NCBI RefSeq assembly: GCF_001439735.1
Contig: NZ_JYLN01000019.1
Coordinates: forward strand, 1-49,780
Length of the DNA stretch: 49,780 bases
DNA from: Pseudomonas paralactis
Lineage (GTDB): Bacteria; Pseudomonadota; Gammaproteobacteria; Pseudomonadales; Pseudomonadaceae
Direction: 5' to 3'
In this document: positions 1 to 7,754 of the stretch, in pieces
Position numbering within the stretch: position 1 is the stretch's first letter
How the letters are laid out: each line of letters begins with the position of its first letter
The notes under the pieces: generated by a model
The model's input: the letters and a program-made list of their open reading frames with translations, nothing else
The model's database searches: none
Told to the model about the DNA's origin: nothing
Made by a program: the position numbers and the translations under genes

Positions 1-511
1 ACATTTTTGCCTGGTGAGTGTCAGGTAAGTACTCATTGGGTGTACCGGCGTTATCGCAGGCAAGCCAGCTCCCACATTTTTGCCTGGTGAGTGTCAGGTA
101 AGTGCTCATTGGGTGTACCGGCGTTATCGCAGGCAAGCCAGCTCCCACATTTTTGCCTGGTGAGTGTCAGGTAAGTACTCATTGGGTGTACCGGCGTTAT
201 CGCAGGCAAGCCAGCTCCCACATTTTTGCCTGGTGAGTGTCAGGTAAGTACTCATTGGGTGTACCGGCGTTATCGCAGGCAAGCCAGCTCCCACATTTTT
301 GCCTGGTGAGTGTCAGGTAAGTACTCATTGGGTGTACCGGCGTTATCGCAGGCAAGCCAGCTCCCACATTTTTGCCTGGTGAGTGTCAGGTAAGTACTCA
401 TTGGGTGTACCGGCGTTATCGCAGGCAAGCCAGCTCCCACATTTTTGCCTGGTGAGTGTCAGGTAAGTACTCATTGGGTGTACCGGCGTTATGGCAGGCA
501 AGCCAGCTCCC
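1..511. repeat. 73-bp tandem repeat array, 7 copies, each with one REP core
   Basis: Seven near-identical 73-bp units start at 1, 74, 147, 220, 293, 366 and 439. Each carries one REP half (GGCAAGCCAGCTCCCACA) in the same orientation followed by a conserved non-REP stretch. Only single-base variants are seen, for example at about position 104 in copy 2 and 494 in copy 7. The array runs into the start of the window, so more copies may lie outside. It ends about 60 bp from the 3' end of the secreted-protein gene. Confidence 0.97.
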
Positions 512-572
512 ACATATTCAGCGGTGATTGCAAGGGCGCGGCAGGTGCTGCCGGCCCTTGCTGCACTGTTGC

Positions 573-1319
573 TTAGTTTTCCGGCACTGTTCCTTTGGGC
601 ACAGTTACCCATTGGTCGGTGTCGCGGTTATACCTTTTCCAATCTTTATCGGTCCTGACTTTTCGGTAAAGCGTGTTGAATGTGGTGCCGCCGAGTATTT
701 GAAATTGAACTTCACCGCCTGGGGTTTTGCAGTTAACCAACCCCAGAATGGGTGAGTTCGGGTTTACTTGCAGTGCATACACGGCATCTCCAAAGGTTCC
801 GGTGGTGGCGTAGTCCAGTGCAAAACTCACGAACTGACTTTTCGGGGTGTCGCTGGACTGTAAGGCGAGCAGTCGCATTGTCGTGTAGGTGGCACCGTTA
901 AAACCCAGCGCGTGTAGGTCAGGCCCATCGATGGCCCAGTACTTTTCGGGTGTGCCACCGTCCCTTAGGTATTTATCCAGGTCGTTCTGCGCCTTGGAGT
1001 AGATCACCCCGGCCTTGAGTTTCTGGACGTGCCAATTGTTGGTGTCCGCGCTCTCATACGCGCGGTACACCCAGGTGGCAGGCGCAGTCACTCGGGTATC
1101 GGTGATCTTGCCGCCGTAGGATGAGGTCAGTTCGTTTTCCTTTTCCAGGGTGCGGCTCCCCATGGGTTTACCTGCCTTGGCAGTGTCAATGATGCCACGC
1201 ATTTCCTGGGTATCGTAACAACCGGCGCTGAGGGCCTGCTGTACCGTCACATCGGCAAATACCGTTGTTGAACAAATAAAACCGAGGGCGGCGAATAGTG
1301 TTGATATATTCCGTTTCAT
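573..1319 (-). CDS. Secreted protein resembling cholera/pertussis-type ADP-ribosyltransferases (candidate)
   Basis: The 248-residue product has a clear Sec signal peptide (cleavage near A22) and a good ribosome site (AAGGAGAG) before ATG 1319. I do not recognise it as a named protein. Residues 83-221 carry, in order, the three signatures of R-S-E mono-ADP-ribosyltransferases. They are an Arg in WVYRAY (R86), a Ser in QFVSFALDYA (S165) and a Glu in GGEVQFQILGG (E203) followed by Y218 and R222. The last block is strikingly like the cholera toxin stretch EVSALGGIPYSQIYGWYRV. C34 and C197 could form a disulphide like that of pertussis S1. The first Glu of ExE is Gly here, and pertussis S1 likewise relies on a single Glu. 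The gene stands alone beside a repeat array and looks less G+C-rich than its neighbours, hinting at acquisition. Function is inferred from motifs seen by eye; a non-enzymatic secreted protein is possible. Confidence 0.6.
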   Translation of the reverse strand: MKRNISTLFAALGFICSTTVFADVTVQQALSAGCYDTQEMRGIIDTAKAGKPMGSRTLEKENELTSSYGGKITDTRVTAPATWVYRAYESADTNNWHVQKLKAGVIYSKAQNDLDKYLRDGGTPEKYWAIDGPDLHALGFNGATYTTMRLLALQSSDTPKSQFVSFALDYATTGTFGDAVYALQVNPNSPILGLVNCKTPGGEVQFQILGGTTFNTLYRKVRTDKDWKRYNRDTDQWVTVPKGTVPEN

Positions 1320-1731
1320 TACATCTCTCCTTTGCTTTCAAACTAACGAACCAGCAGATTTCAATGCACAGACGCACACACTTCGCCGCGGACAGTTATG
1401 TCATCAGAGTTTTTATCGGACCAAGTTAGCGCTTGCCAGTCAGGTATAGCACAAGTAAAAACAGCAACAACTAAAGAGCTGGAAAATAAACTTTTCACAA
1501 CTTCAAAACATTGATATTGCCTCTATCAATTGGCTTGAAACCGGTGGCGCAGGACGGGTGGAATCCGGTTGAACCTAGCCGCGATTTTGCCCTCCAATTG
1601 AGCACCACTGCCGGTAATTCAAACGGCCGTTTTCAGGTTGTTGCCCGCGCAAACGACCTATCGCATTTGCGCCCTTGAGCGCCTGCCAGCGCTCGGGTAA
1701 TGTCATCAGACCCACAGGACAGAGCACGCCC
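1320..1731. other. Intergenic region between divergent secreted-protein gene and tal
   Basis: About 410 bp without a convincing gene. It must hold the divergent promoters of the secreted protein and of tal. The part from 1440 to 1540 is clearly A+T-rich compared with the coding DNA around it. No REP element or strong hairpin is visible. Confidence 0.6.
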
Positions 1732-2658
1732 ATGACTTCCAAGCTGGAACAACTCAAGCAATTCACCACCGTCGTAGCCGATACCGGCGATTTTTCCACC
1801 CTCGCCAAGCTTAAGCCACAAGACGCCACCACCAACCCTTCCCTGCTGCTCAAGGCTGCGTCGATTCCTGGCTATGCCAAGCTGCTGGATGAGTGTGTGC
1901 AGGATTGCAACGGCGATGTGGGCCTGGCCAGTGACCGTTTTGCGGTGGCAGTAGGCCAGGAGATCCTCAAGGTAGTGCCGGGCCGTATTTCCACTGAGGT
2001 GGATGCGCGCCTGTCGTTCGACGAGGCCGCTATTCTCAAGCGTGCGCACCGTCTGATCGACCTGTACGACAACGCCGGGGTTAGCCGCGATCGCGTGCTG
2101 ATCAAGATCGCCTCCACCTGGGAAGGCATCCGTGCCGCCGAGAAGCTGGAAAAAGAAGGCATCCAGACCAACCTGACGCTGCTGTTCTCCTTCGCCCAGG
2201 CCGTTGCCTGTGCGGAAGCGGGTGTGTTTCTGATTTCGCCGTTCGTGGGCCGTATCTACGATTGGTACAAGAAGGCCAACGGCACCGACTACACCGGTTC
2301 CGATGACCCGGGCGTGCAGTCGGTGACGCGCATCTACAACTACTACAAGGCTAACGGCTACAAGACGGTGGTGATGGGTGCGAGCTTCCGTAACCTCAGC
2401 CAGATCGAAGAGCTGGCCGGGTGTGATCGCCTGACTATCAGCCCGGACCTGCTGGAGAAGCTGGCGGCGGATGAAGGCAAGCTGGAGCGCAAGTTGGCGC
2501 CAGGCCATGCCGGTGAGGCGCGGGTGCATATGACTGAAGCGCAGTTCCGCTGGGAATCCAACGAGGACGCGATGGCGACTGAGAAGCTGGCGGAGGGGAT
2601 TCGTCAGTTTGCTCGGGACCAGGAGAAGCTGGAGGCGTTGTTGTCGGCCAAGCTGTAA
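1732..2658 (+). CDS. tal: Transaldolase
   Basis: This 308-residue enzyme of the non-oxidative pentose phosphate pathway moves a dihydroxyacetone unit between sedoheptulose-7-phosphate and glyceraldehyde-3-phosphate in the cytosol. It aligns throughout with E. coli TalB. D17 lies in VVADTGD, the substrate loop is DATTNPSLLL, E89 lies in RISTEVDARLS and the Schiff-base lysine is K125 in LIKIASTWEG. ATG 1732 is chosen over an upstream in-frame ATG at 1675 because homologues begin MTxKLxxL and an AGGA precedes it. A strong terminator follows. It is transcribed alone, facing rssC. Confidence 0.97.
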   Translation: MTSKLEQLKQFTTVVADTGDFSTLAKLKPQDATTNPSLLLKAASIPGYAKLLDECVQDCNGDVGLASDRFAVAVGQEILKVVPGRISTEVDARLSFDEAAILKRAHRLIDLYDNAGVSRDRVLIKIASTWEGIRAAEKLEKEGIQTNLTLLFSFAQAVACAEAGVFLISPFVGRIYDWYKKANGTDYTGSDDPGVQSVTRIYNYYKANGYKTVVMGASFRNLSQIEELAGCDRLTISPDLLEKLAADEGKLERKLAPGHAGEARVHMTEAQFRWESNEDAMATEKLAEGIRQFARDQEKLEALLSAKL

Positions 2659-2672
2659 AGGCAGATAGCGGC

Positions 2673-2709
2673 AAAAAGGGCGGCACCTGTGAGGGTGTCG
2701 CCCTTTTTT
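2673..2709 (+). terminator. Rho-independent terminator of tal
   Basis: The stem GGGCGGCACC / GGTGTCGCCC with a short loop is followed by a run of seven T. It begins 15 bp after the tal stop codon. Confidence 0.92.
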
Positions 2710-2734
2710 GTGCGTCGGTGTCACCGCCGTCCAG

Positions 2735-2823
2735 TGTGGGAGCTGGCTTGCCTGCGATAGCGGTGGGCCAGCCAACACTTCATCGACTGACAGTGCGCAA
2801 TCGCAGGCAAGCCAGCTCCCACA
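2735..2823. repeat. REPIN (inverted pair of GTGGGAGCTGGCTTGCCTGC REPs)
   Basis: Two REP cores in inverted orientation, with GTGGG at the outer edges, are separated by about 40 bp. The element lies between the convergent tal and rssC genes. Confidence 0.93.
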
Positions 2824-2854
2824 TTGGACTGTGTGTGTTTGAGCAGGGAGGCCG

Positions 2855-3337
2855 TCAGTGCCGCTCGAGGGCGTTGACCAGGTCGTGGAAGGCTTCGCGG
2901 TTGGACTCGTTGAGGCCCATGAGGATCTTGTGCGCTTCCAGCACCTTGACCCGTACGATCTCTTCGGACTGGTCCTGGGACGGCAGGTCGGTGAGGCATT
3001 CCGGGCACGGGATGGGGCGGTCAACGATGTTGAACACCTGGTCAAAACCCATGGACTGCAACAGACGGGTGATGTCTTCGTGGGTGGTGACCACGGTCGG
3101 CAACAGGCCGACCTTCTGCCGCGACAGAATGGACAACTTGGCCAACAGGCCCAGGGTGGTGCTATCGATGCTGCGCGTTTCGGTCAGGTCGATCACGATC
3201 GCCGAGAAGTTCAGCGCGGTGAAGATCCGCTCAATCGTCGCATCCAGGGCCGAACACAAGGTCAGGCGCACTTCACCGACAAATTTCAGGACGAAGGTCC
3301 CGTCTTGCTCGGCGAATTGGATTCTTCCGGTACTCAT
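2855..3337 (-). CDS. rssC: STAS-domain anti-sigma factor antagonist (RssC type)
   Basis: A 160-residue protein. Residues 1-100 form a STAS fold with the typical loop RSIDSTTLGLL, whose serines are the usual phosphorylation site of anti-anti-sigma factors. A roughly 60-residue C-terminal extension contains CPEC and a helical tail. Its ATG overlaps the stop of the upstream response regulator/phosphatase gene (TGATG), so the two are translationally coupled. By family, the protein would bind or release an anti-sigma or sensor partner depending on its phosphorylation state, which RssB would reset. The arrangement matches PAO1 PA2798–PA2797–tal from memory. No anti-sigma kinase is encoded nearby. 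Confidence 0.88.
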   Translation of the reverse strand: MSTGRIQFAEQDGTFVLKFVGEVRLTLCSALDATIERIFTALNFSAIVIDLTETRSIDSTTLGLLAKLSILSRQKVGLLPTVVTTHEDITRLLQSMGFDQVFNIVDRPIPCPECLTDLPSQDQSEEIVRVKVLEAHKILMGLNESNREAFHDLVNALERH

Positions 3338-4518
3338 CAAAGATTCCTGCTCAACACCAATAGGGCGATATCATCCGGCATCTCCCCTAGCGTGGCCAAT
3401 CCAAAAACCTGCCGCAGGCCATCCAGGCTGCCGCCCGCCGACTTGACCTTTTGGGGCAAGGCGGCTTCTTTCTCTTTGAGTGTAGGCTCTGGCAAAAGGT
3501 CCAGGATGCCGTCGGACATCAGCGTCAGGCTGAAAGTCGGCGGCAGTTCCAGGATGTGGTCTTCGTAGGTGGCTTCGTTAAACAAGCCTACGGGCAGGCC
3601 ACGCCCTTCCAGGTAACGCACACTTTCAGGAGTGTACAAAACAGGCATCGGCAGGTGACCGCCAATGCTGTAGGTCAAAAGACCGGTTTCTTCGTCGATC
3701 ACGCCGCCGACCATCGTCACGTGCTTGCCCAGCTTGCAGCTGATCAGGCCTCGGTTGATGTGGCCCAGCACCTCGGAGGGGGTGAACTCCGGCAAGGTGC
3801 CATTGCGCTTGGACTCAAACAACAGCCGTGTGGTCATGAACTTCAACAACACGGTCACAAAAGCTGAAGACGCGCCATGGCCGGACACGTCGGCCAGGTA
3901 GAACGCCACACGGCGCTCGTCCACACGGAAATAGTCGACAAAATCACCCGACAGGTACAACGACGGGATGATCTGGTGGGCAAAGTTGAACTCGTCAATC
4001 GTCCAAGGGCTGACCGGCAGCATGTTCATCTGCACCTGGCGACCGGCGTTCTGGTCTTCCTGGAGCAGGTTCAGGCTGGCTTCGAGTTCGCGGTTGGCGG
4101 TTTCGAGCTTTTCGCGGTAGCGCTGGTTTTCCAGGAGCAGGCGTGCACGGTCCAAGGCGCGGCGCACCGAGTGCTCCAGCACAGCCAGGTCTTCCAGGGG
4201 CTTGATCAGGTAATCGGCAGCGCCCAGGCGCAGGGCTTCGACGGCGTCGTTCATGACCCCGGCACCGGACACGACAATCACCGGCGTTTGCGGGGCAAGG
4301 TCGGTCACCTGGCGAATCAGCTCCAGTCCGCCCATCTGGGGCATGCGCAGGTCGCAGATCACAAGGTCGGGCTTGTCGCGCTCGAATACCTGGAGACCCT
4401 GTTGGCCATTACTGGCCTGCAGGACGCTGAAGCCACTGTCTTCCAAGTAGGCCGCGAGGCTCGCGCGCACTACTTCGTCGTCATCGATTATCAGCAGCGT
4501 GGCACTGGTTTTTTGCAT
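3337..4518 (-). CDS. rssB: Response regulator with PP2C-type phosphatase output (RssB type)
   Basis: A 393-residue cytoplasmic protein. The N-terminal receiver domain (about 1-120) has the acidic pocket IDDDE (residues 11-15), phospho-acceptor D56 in VICDLRMP and K106 in YLIKP. A coiled-coil linker (about 125-170) leads to a PP2C/SpoIIE-like domain (about 180-390) with acidic metal-site motifs such as GDFVDYF and ADVSGHGASSA and the late LMSDGILDLL block. These acidic residues look intact, unlike the degenerate phosphatase domain of E. coli RssB. An active phosphatase acting on the co-encoded STAS protein is therefore likely. It lacks the extra HATPase domain of HsbR. Confidence 0.9.
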   Translation of the reverse strand: MQKTSATLLIIDDDEVVRASLAAYLEDSGFSVLQASNGQQGLQVFERDKPDLVICDLRMPQMGGLELIRQVTDLAPQTPVIVVSGAGVMNDAVEALRLGAADYLIKPLEDLAVLEHSVRRALDRARLLLENQRYREKLETANRELEASLNLLQEDQNAGRQVQMNMLPVSPWTIDEFNFAHQIIPSLYLSGDFVDYFRVDERRVAFYLADVSGHGASSAFVTVLLKFMTTRLLFESKRNGTLPEFTPSEVLGHINRGLISCKLGKHVTMVGGVIDEETGLLTYSIGGHLPMPVLYTPESVRYLEGRGLPVGLFNEATYEDHILELPPTFSLTLMSDGILDLLPEPTLKEKEAALPQKVKSAGGSLDGLRQVFGLATLGEMPDDIALLVLSRNL

Positions 4519-4850
4519 GTGGGCAAACGGCGCCAGAATTAGGTTGGCGTAGGCGGCTCGGCAATGGCCGGGCTCACGTACTGGATTCGCTTTCTAGCCT
4601 CTCTGTCCTACAAAGCATTGGGATTTGGCCCATGCACAACGGTAAAGCAGAGGTGCCCTTCTAAGGCGCAGACGGTACTCCCATCCGTGAGGGGTTTCAA
4701 GCTCATGGCGATGGTCGCCGGGCGTCTTTACCCTGCAAATCACCGGGAGTTATAAGAACGGCTTGGACCACAACACAAAGTAAGGTTGGAGCACGCATAA
4801 AAAAGGCGACCTTCAGAAGGTCGCCTTGGTTTATTTCAGGAAGTTACGGC
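4519..4850. other. Intergenic region upstream of rssB
   Basis: This 332-bp gap lies between the rssB start and the mlaA 3' end, both on the minus strand. It holds the rssB promoter region, a TCCTACA heptamer (4606-4612) and, at its far end, the mlaA terminator. A short open frame at 4564-4755 on the plus strand has no recognisable ribosome site or protein features. Confidence 0.5.
4797..4829 (-). terminator. Rho-independent terminator of mlaA
   Basis: Read on the minus strand, the stem AAGGCGACCTT / AAGGTCGCCTT with a 3-nt loop is followed by TTTTTT. It starts about 22 bp after the mlaA stop. Confidence 0.92.
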
Positions 4851-5540
4851 TTAAAAGTCGTCGACAACCTTGCCATCCTTGACCTTGAACTCACGGTTCT
4901 GCAGGTAGGCGTTACGAATAAAGGTGTACTTGTCGCCGCTGATCAGCTTCTCGCTGTCGAGCAGGCTGGCGCGCACGTCAACGACGTTGAGGCCGAAGGT
5001 GCTGTTACGCCAGCCGATGTCGTTCATGTAGCGGTACGGCAGGGTGTAGCTGTCGACGTACTTGGACGGCGCATCACGCAAGGTGCTTGGGCCCAGCAAT
5101 GGGATCATCACGTAGGGACCGCTGCCGACGCCCCAGTAGCCGAGGGTCTGGCCGAAGTCTTCGTCGCTGCGTTGCAGCCCCATTTTGGTGCCTACATCGA
5201 TAAAGCCCAGCACGCCGAAGGTGGTGTTGACCAACAGGCGAGCGGTGTCGACACCGGCATTATGAGGCTTGAGTTGCAGCACGTTGTTGGCCAGGTTGCC
5301 GACATCGCCGATGTTGCGGAAGAAGTTGTGAACGCCGTCCTGCACAAATTGTGGGGTGACGAACTGATAGCCCTGGACAAGTGGCTTGAGGGCGTAGGTA
5401 TCAACGGTGTCGTTGAAGGTAAAGATCGGGCGGTTGACGCTTTCCCATGGATCATCTTCCGACGCGGCCTGAGCGGCGAACGGTGCCAACAGGATGGTGG
5501 CACACACCGACAGCTGAGCGAAGTATTGGCTCCAGCGCAT
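4851..5540 (-). CDS. mlaA: Outer-membrane lipid asymmetry protein MlaA (VacJ)
   Basis: A 229-residue protein that extracts mislocalised phospholipids from the outer leaflet of the outer membrane and hands them to periplasmic MlaC. Family signatures include DPWESVNRPIFTFND (about residues 30-44), FFRNIGDVGNLANN, TFGVLGFIDVGTKMG and FGQTLGYWGVGSGPY. It has a cleavable signal peptide ending AQA near residue 25. There is no cysteine at the cleavage site, so it would not be a lipoprotein, unlike E. coli MlaA. A strong AAGGAG precedes ATG 5540. It is transcribed alone; the mlaFEDCB genes are not in the window. Confidence 0.95.
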   Translation of the reverse strand: MRWSQYFAQLSVCATILLAPFAAQAASEDDPWESVNRPIFTFNDTVDTYALKPLVQGYQFVTPQFVQDGVHNFFRNIGDVGNLANNVLQLKPHNAGVDTARLLVNTTFGVLGFIDVGTKMGLQRSDEDFGQTLGYWGVGSGPYVMIPLLGPSTLRDAPSKYVDSYTLPYRYMNDIGWRNSTFGLNVVDVRASLLDSEKLISGDKYTFIRNAYLQNREFKVKDGKVVDDF

Positions 5541-5735
5541 AGCTTTTGCTCCTTGAATGGTCTGTCATGGGCGCTATGCCCTGAATAAGGCCGTCAGTAT
5601 ATGACGGAAGTGTTGGTTTAGGCAGCCACAACGAAACGACTTACTTAAAATGAACAAATTTCCTACAAATAGCGACAGTGTCATGCCCTTGTCATGGCGC
5701 GCCGATAGCGTGGTTGCTATTTCAGGGACGTTCAG

Positions 5736-6344
5736 ATGCCACACGCCGAGATTGCCGTCGCCACCGCCCCCTCGCTGACTGCCGTGTTATTTGGCCTGAG
5801 TGGCTGCCTGGTGGATTTCGGTTCCCAGGCCCGCGGCGACTCGCCCTCCCCCGACGCCCAGGCCACGCCCGGGGCCCTGAAAGTTCTGCGCAGCCTGAAG
5901 GAGCAAGGTGTGCCCTGCGCCTGGCTGGACGAGTTGCCCCCAGCGGTGACCACCCCGCTGTCCGCGGGCTTGCCCGGCTGGCTCAAGGCTACCTCGCCCT
6001 CCTCCATCCGCTGGCCAGCCCCTCACGCTTGCTGGCAAGCCTTGATGGAGTTGAATATCCAACGCCTGGAAGGCTGCGTGCTGGTCAGCGGCGAGCCGCG
6101 CCTGCTGCAATCGGGCTTGAATGCCGGTTTGTGGACCATCGGCCTGGCCTCCTGCGGCTCGCTGTGCGGTCTGGCACCCGAGCAATGGCAGGCGCTGACC
6201 GAGCAGCAACGCGAACACAAGCGCGGCAAGGCCACGGTGGCGCTCTATGGCCTGGGCGTGCACTCGGTGATCGATCACCTTGGCGAACTCGGCACCTGCC
6301 TGGCAGACATCCGCCTGCGCCAGCTCAAGGGCGAGAAGCCCTGA
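5736..6344 (+). CDS. Phosphonatase-like HAD-superfamily protein lacking the nucleophilic Asp
   Basis: A 202-residue cytoplasmic protein. The N-terminal motif LFGLSGCLVDFGSQA (from L18) lines up with the phosphonatase loop FDWAGTTVDYGS. The catalytic Asp is Gly (G20) and the second catalytic position is Ser (S22). Later parts (LVSGEPRLLQSGLNAGLWTIGL; LGVHSVIDHLGEL) match the HAD core positions that recognise a cofactor or build the second acidic motif. It is therefore probably not a normal phosphonoacetaldehyde hydrolase. It resembles the noncanonical PA2803-type family (memory). It sits between divergent mlaA and a DUF4404 gene, with no phosphonate genes nearby. The substrate is unknown; a binding or structural role is possible. 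Confidence 0.8.
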   Translation: MPHAEIAVATAPSLTAVLFGLSGCLVDFGSQARGDSPSPDAQATPGALKVLRSLKEQGVPCAWLDELPPAVTTPLSAGLPGWLKATSPSSIRWPAPHACWQALMELNIQRLEGCVLVSGEPRLLQSGLNAGLWTIGLASCGSLCGLAPEQWQALTEQQREHKRGKATVALYGLGVHSVIDHLGELGTCLADIRLRQLKGEKP

Positions 6345-6455
6345 TCGAGATCATGCACAGTTGGCCGCAGTGGATTAATCTACAGGTCAGCCCGTAGACC
6401 TTTCACGGCGTGCCGCGGTCTATGCCAGTGACTATCGATAAAAGGAAAGAACGTC

Positions 6456-6722
6456 ATGCCTGATCGCAAAAAGCTGGAAGAACAGGTCGAGATCCTGCGT
6501 GGGCAGTTGGAACAGGAGCCACCGCTGTCACCTGAAAAACGTGAAGCGTTGGAGGAATTGATTGCCAAGTTCGAAGTGCAACTTGAATTGGAGCCGGCCA
6601 CTCAGACGCCGAGCATCTCCGACGATGTGAATCAAGCGGCCATAGAGTTCGACGCTGAGCACCCGGTCATTTCAGGGACATTGCGCAATATCATGATCAC
6701 CCTGGGCAATATCGGCATCTAA
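6456..6722 (+). CDS. DUF4404-family small protein
   Basis: An 88-residue acidic protein starting at ATG 6456 after a strong AAGGAAAG site. It is largely helical and probably coiled-coil for residues 4-45 (KKLEEQVEILRGQLEQE and EALEELIAKFEVQLELE). A short C-terminal hydrophobic segment follows (ISGTLRNIMITLGNIGI). The pattern fits DUF4404, a pseudomonad family of unknown function. It lies 111 bp downstream of the phosphonatase-like gene on the same strand and may share its transcript. Confidence 0.85.
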   Translation: MPDRKKLEEQVEILRGQLEQEPPLSPEKREALEELIAKFEVQLELEPATQTPSISDDVNQAAIEFDAEHPVISGTLRNIMITLGNIGI

Positions 6723-6751
6723 CCCAATCCCAAACCAAACACACAACCAAA

Positions 6752-6840
6752 TGTGGGAGCTGGCTTGCCTGCGATAGCGGTGTATCAGTCACTTGATGAA
6801 TGACTGAAAGATCGCAATCGCAGGCAAGCCAGCTCCCACA
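6752..6840. repeat. REPIN (GTGGGAGCTGGCTTGCCTGC family)
   Basis: An inverted pair of REP cores with GTGGG at the outer edges and a loop of about 40 bp. It lies between the convergent DUF4404 and queF genes. Confidence 0.93.
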
Positions 6841-6857
6841 GTTTTTTGTATGACGGC

Positions 6858-7688
6858 TTACTGACGCGCCAGGCGCACGTTCAGGAACTGGGTATTCTCG
6901 GTGCTGCGGTAAGGGTTGATATCCAACCCACCCCGACGCACATAGCGCGCATACACGGTCAACTTCTCCGGCTTGAGCAAACGCTGCAAGTCCAGGAAGA
7001 TCCGCTCCACACACTGCTCATGAAAGTCCGAGTGCTGGCGAAAGCTGACGATATATTCCAGCAGGCTGGCGTGATCCAACGCCGCACCACGGTATTCCAC
7101 CACCACGCTGCCCCAGTCAGGCTGGCTGGTCACCGGGCAGTTGGATTTGAGCAGGTGGCTGTGCACGCTCTCCTCCACCACGCGCGAGTCATCGCAACGC
7201 AGCAGTTCAGGGCGTGGGTGTTCGTAGCTGCTGACATTGATATCCAGCTCATCAATGCACACGCCCGGCAGCGCCATCACGCCTTCGGCCTCGATGTCAG
7301 CCAGGCTGCGAATACGTACGGCCACCGGCTTGCCGGCAGCAGCACTGAGGTCGGTTTGCAAGGTAGCTTCCAAACTTTGTGTATCGACAAACGCCGTCTG
7401 GTTCAGCGAGTTGAGGTACAGCTTGAACGACTTGGACTCGATGATGTTCGGCGAGTCGGCCGGAATGCTGAACTCACCGATGGCTACCACCGGCTTGCCC
7501 GAGGGCAACAACCAGGACAATTCGAAGCAGTTCCAGAAATCCACGCCCTTGTACGGCAGGGTGTCGGCGCTCAGGCCCAGTTCGGCCCACTTGGCGGCAC
7601 GCGGGATCGGGAACAGCAACGAAGGCGTATAGGTAGAGATGTATTCACTGGACTTGCCCAGCGGCGAATGTTCGGCTGCGGGATGCAT
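6858..7688 (-). CDS. queF: NADPH-dependent 7-cyano-7-deazaguanine reductase
   Basis: A 276-residue cytosolic enzyme that reduces preQ0 to preQ1 in queuosine biosynthesis, the only known nitrile reductase type. It is of the long E. coli (YqcD) class with two T-fold halves. The NADPH-binding QueF motif ESKSFKLYLNS starts at E84. The catalytic pair is C184 (SNCPVTSQPDWGSV) and D191, with the same seven-residue spacing as Cys190/Asp197 of E. coli. Length is normal (E. coli 282). It is a single-gene unit ending next to a REPIN, with the cupredoxin gene 66 bp upstream on the same strand. Confidence 0.97.
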   Translation of the reverse strand: MHPAAEHSPLGKSSEYISTYTPSLLFPIPRAAKWAELGLSADTLPYKGVDFWNCFELSWLLPSGKPVVAIGEFSIPADSPNIIESKSFKLYLNSLNQTAFVDTQSLEATLQTDLSAAAGKPVAVRIRSLADIEAEGVMALPGVCIDELDINVSSYEHPRPELLRCDDSRVVEESVHSHLLKSNCPVTSQPDWGSVVVEYRGAALDHASLLEYIVSFRQHSDFHEQCVERIFLDLQRLLKPEKLTVYARYVRRGGLDINPYRSTENTQFLNVRLARQ

Positions 7689-7754
7689 GGCGGAAACCTG
7701 GCTAAATAAACCGCGCCAGTCTACCAGCCTTTGCCCGCCCCCTTAACATACGCC

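Noticed and set aside
1..511. Possible CRISPR array because of regular repeats
   Set aside because: The whole 73-bp unit is repeated without unique spacers, contains a REP core, and no cas genes are present. The same holds for 33975-34334.
1633..3045. A 470-codon minus-strand open frame
   Set aside because: It covers tal in antisense and runs through the tal terminator and a REPIN.
4564..4755. Short open frame upstream of rssB
   Set aside because: No ribosome site, no family resemblance and mixed composition. Treated as non-coding.
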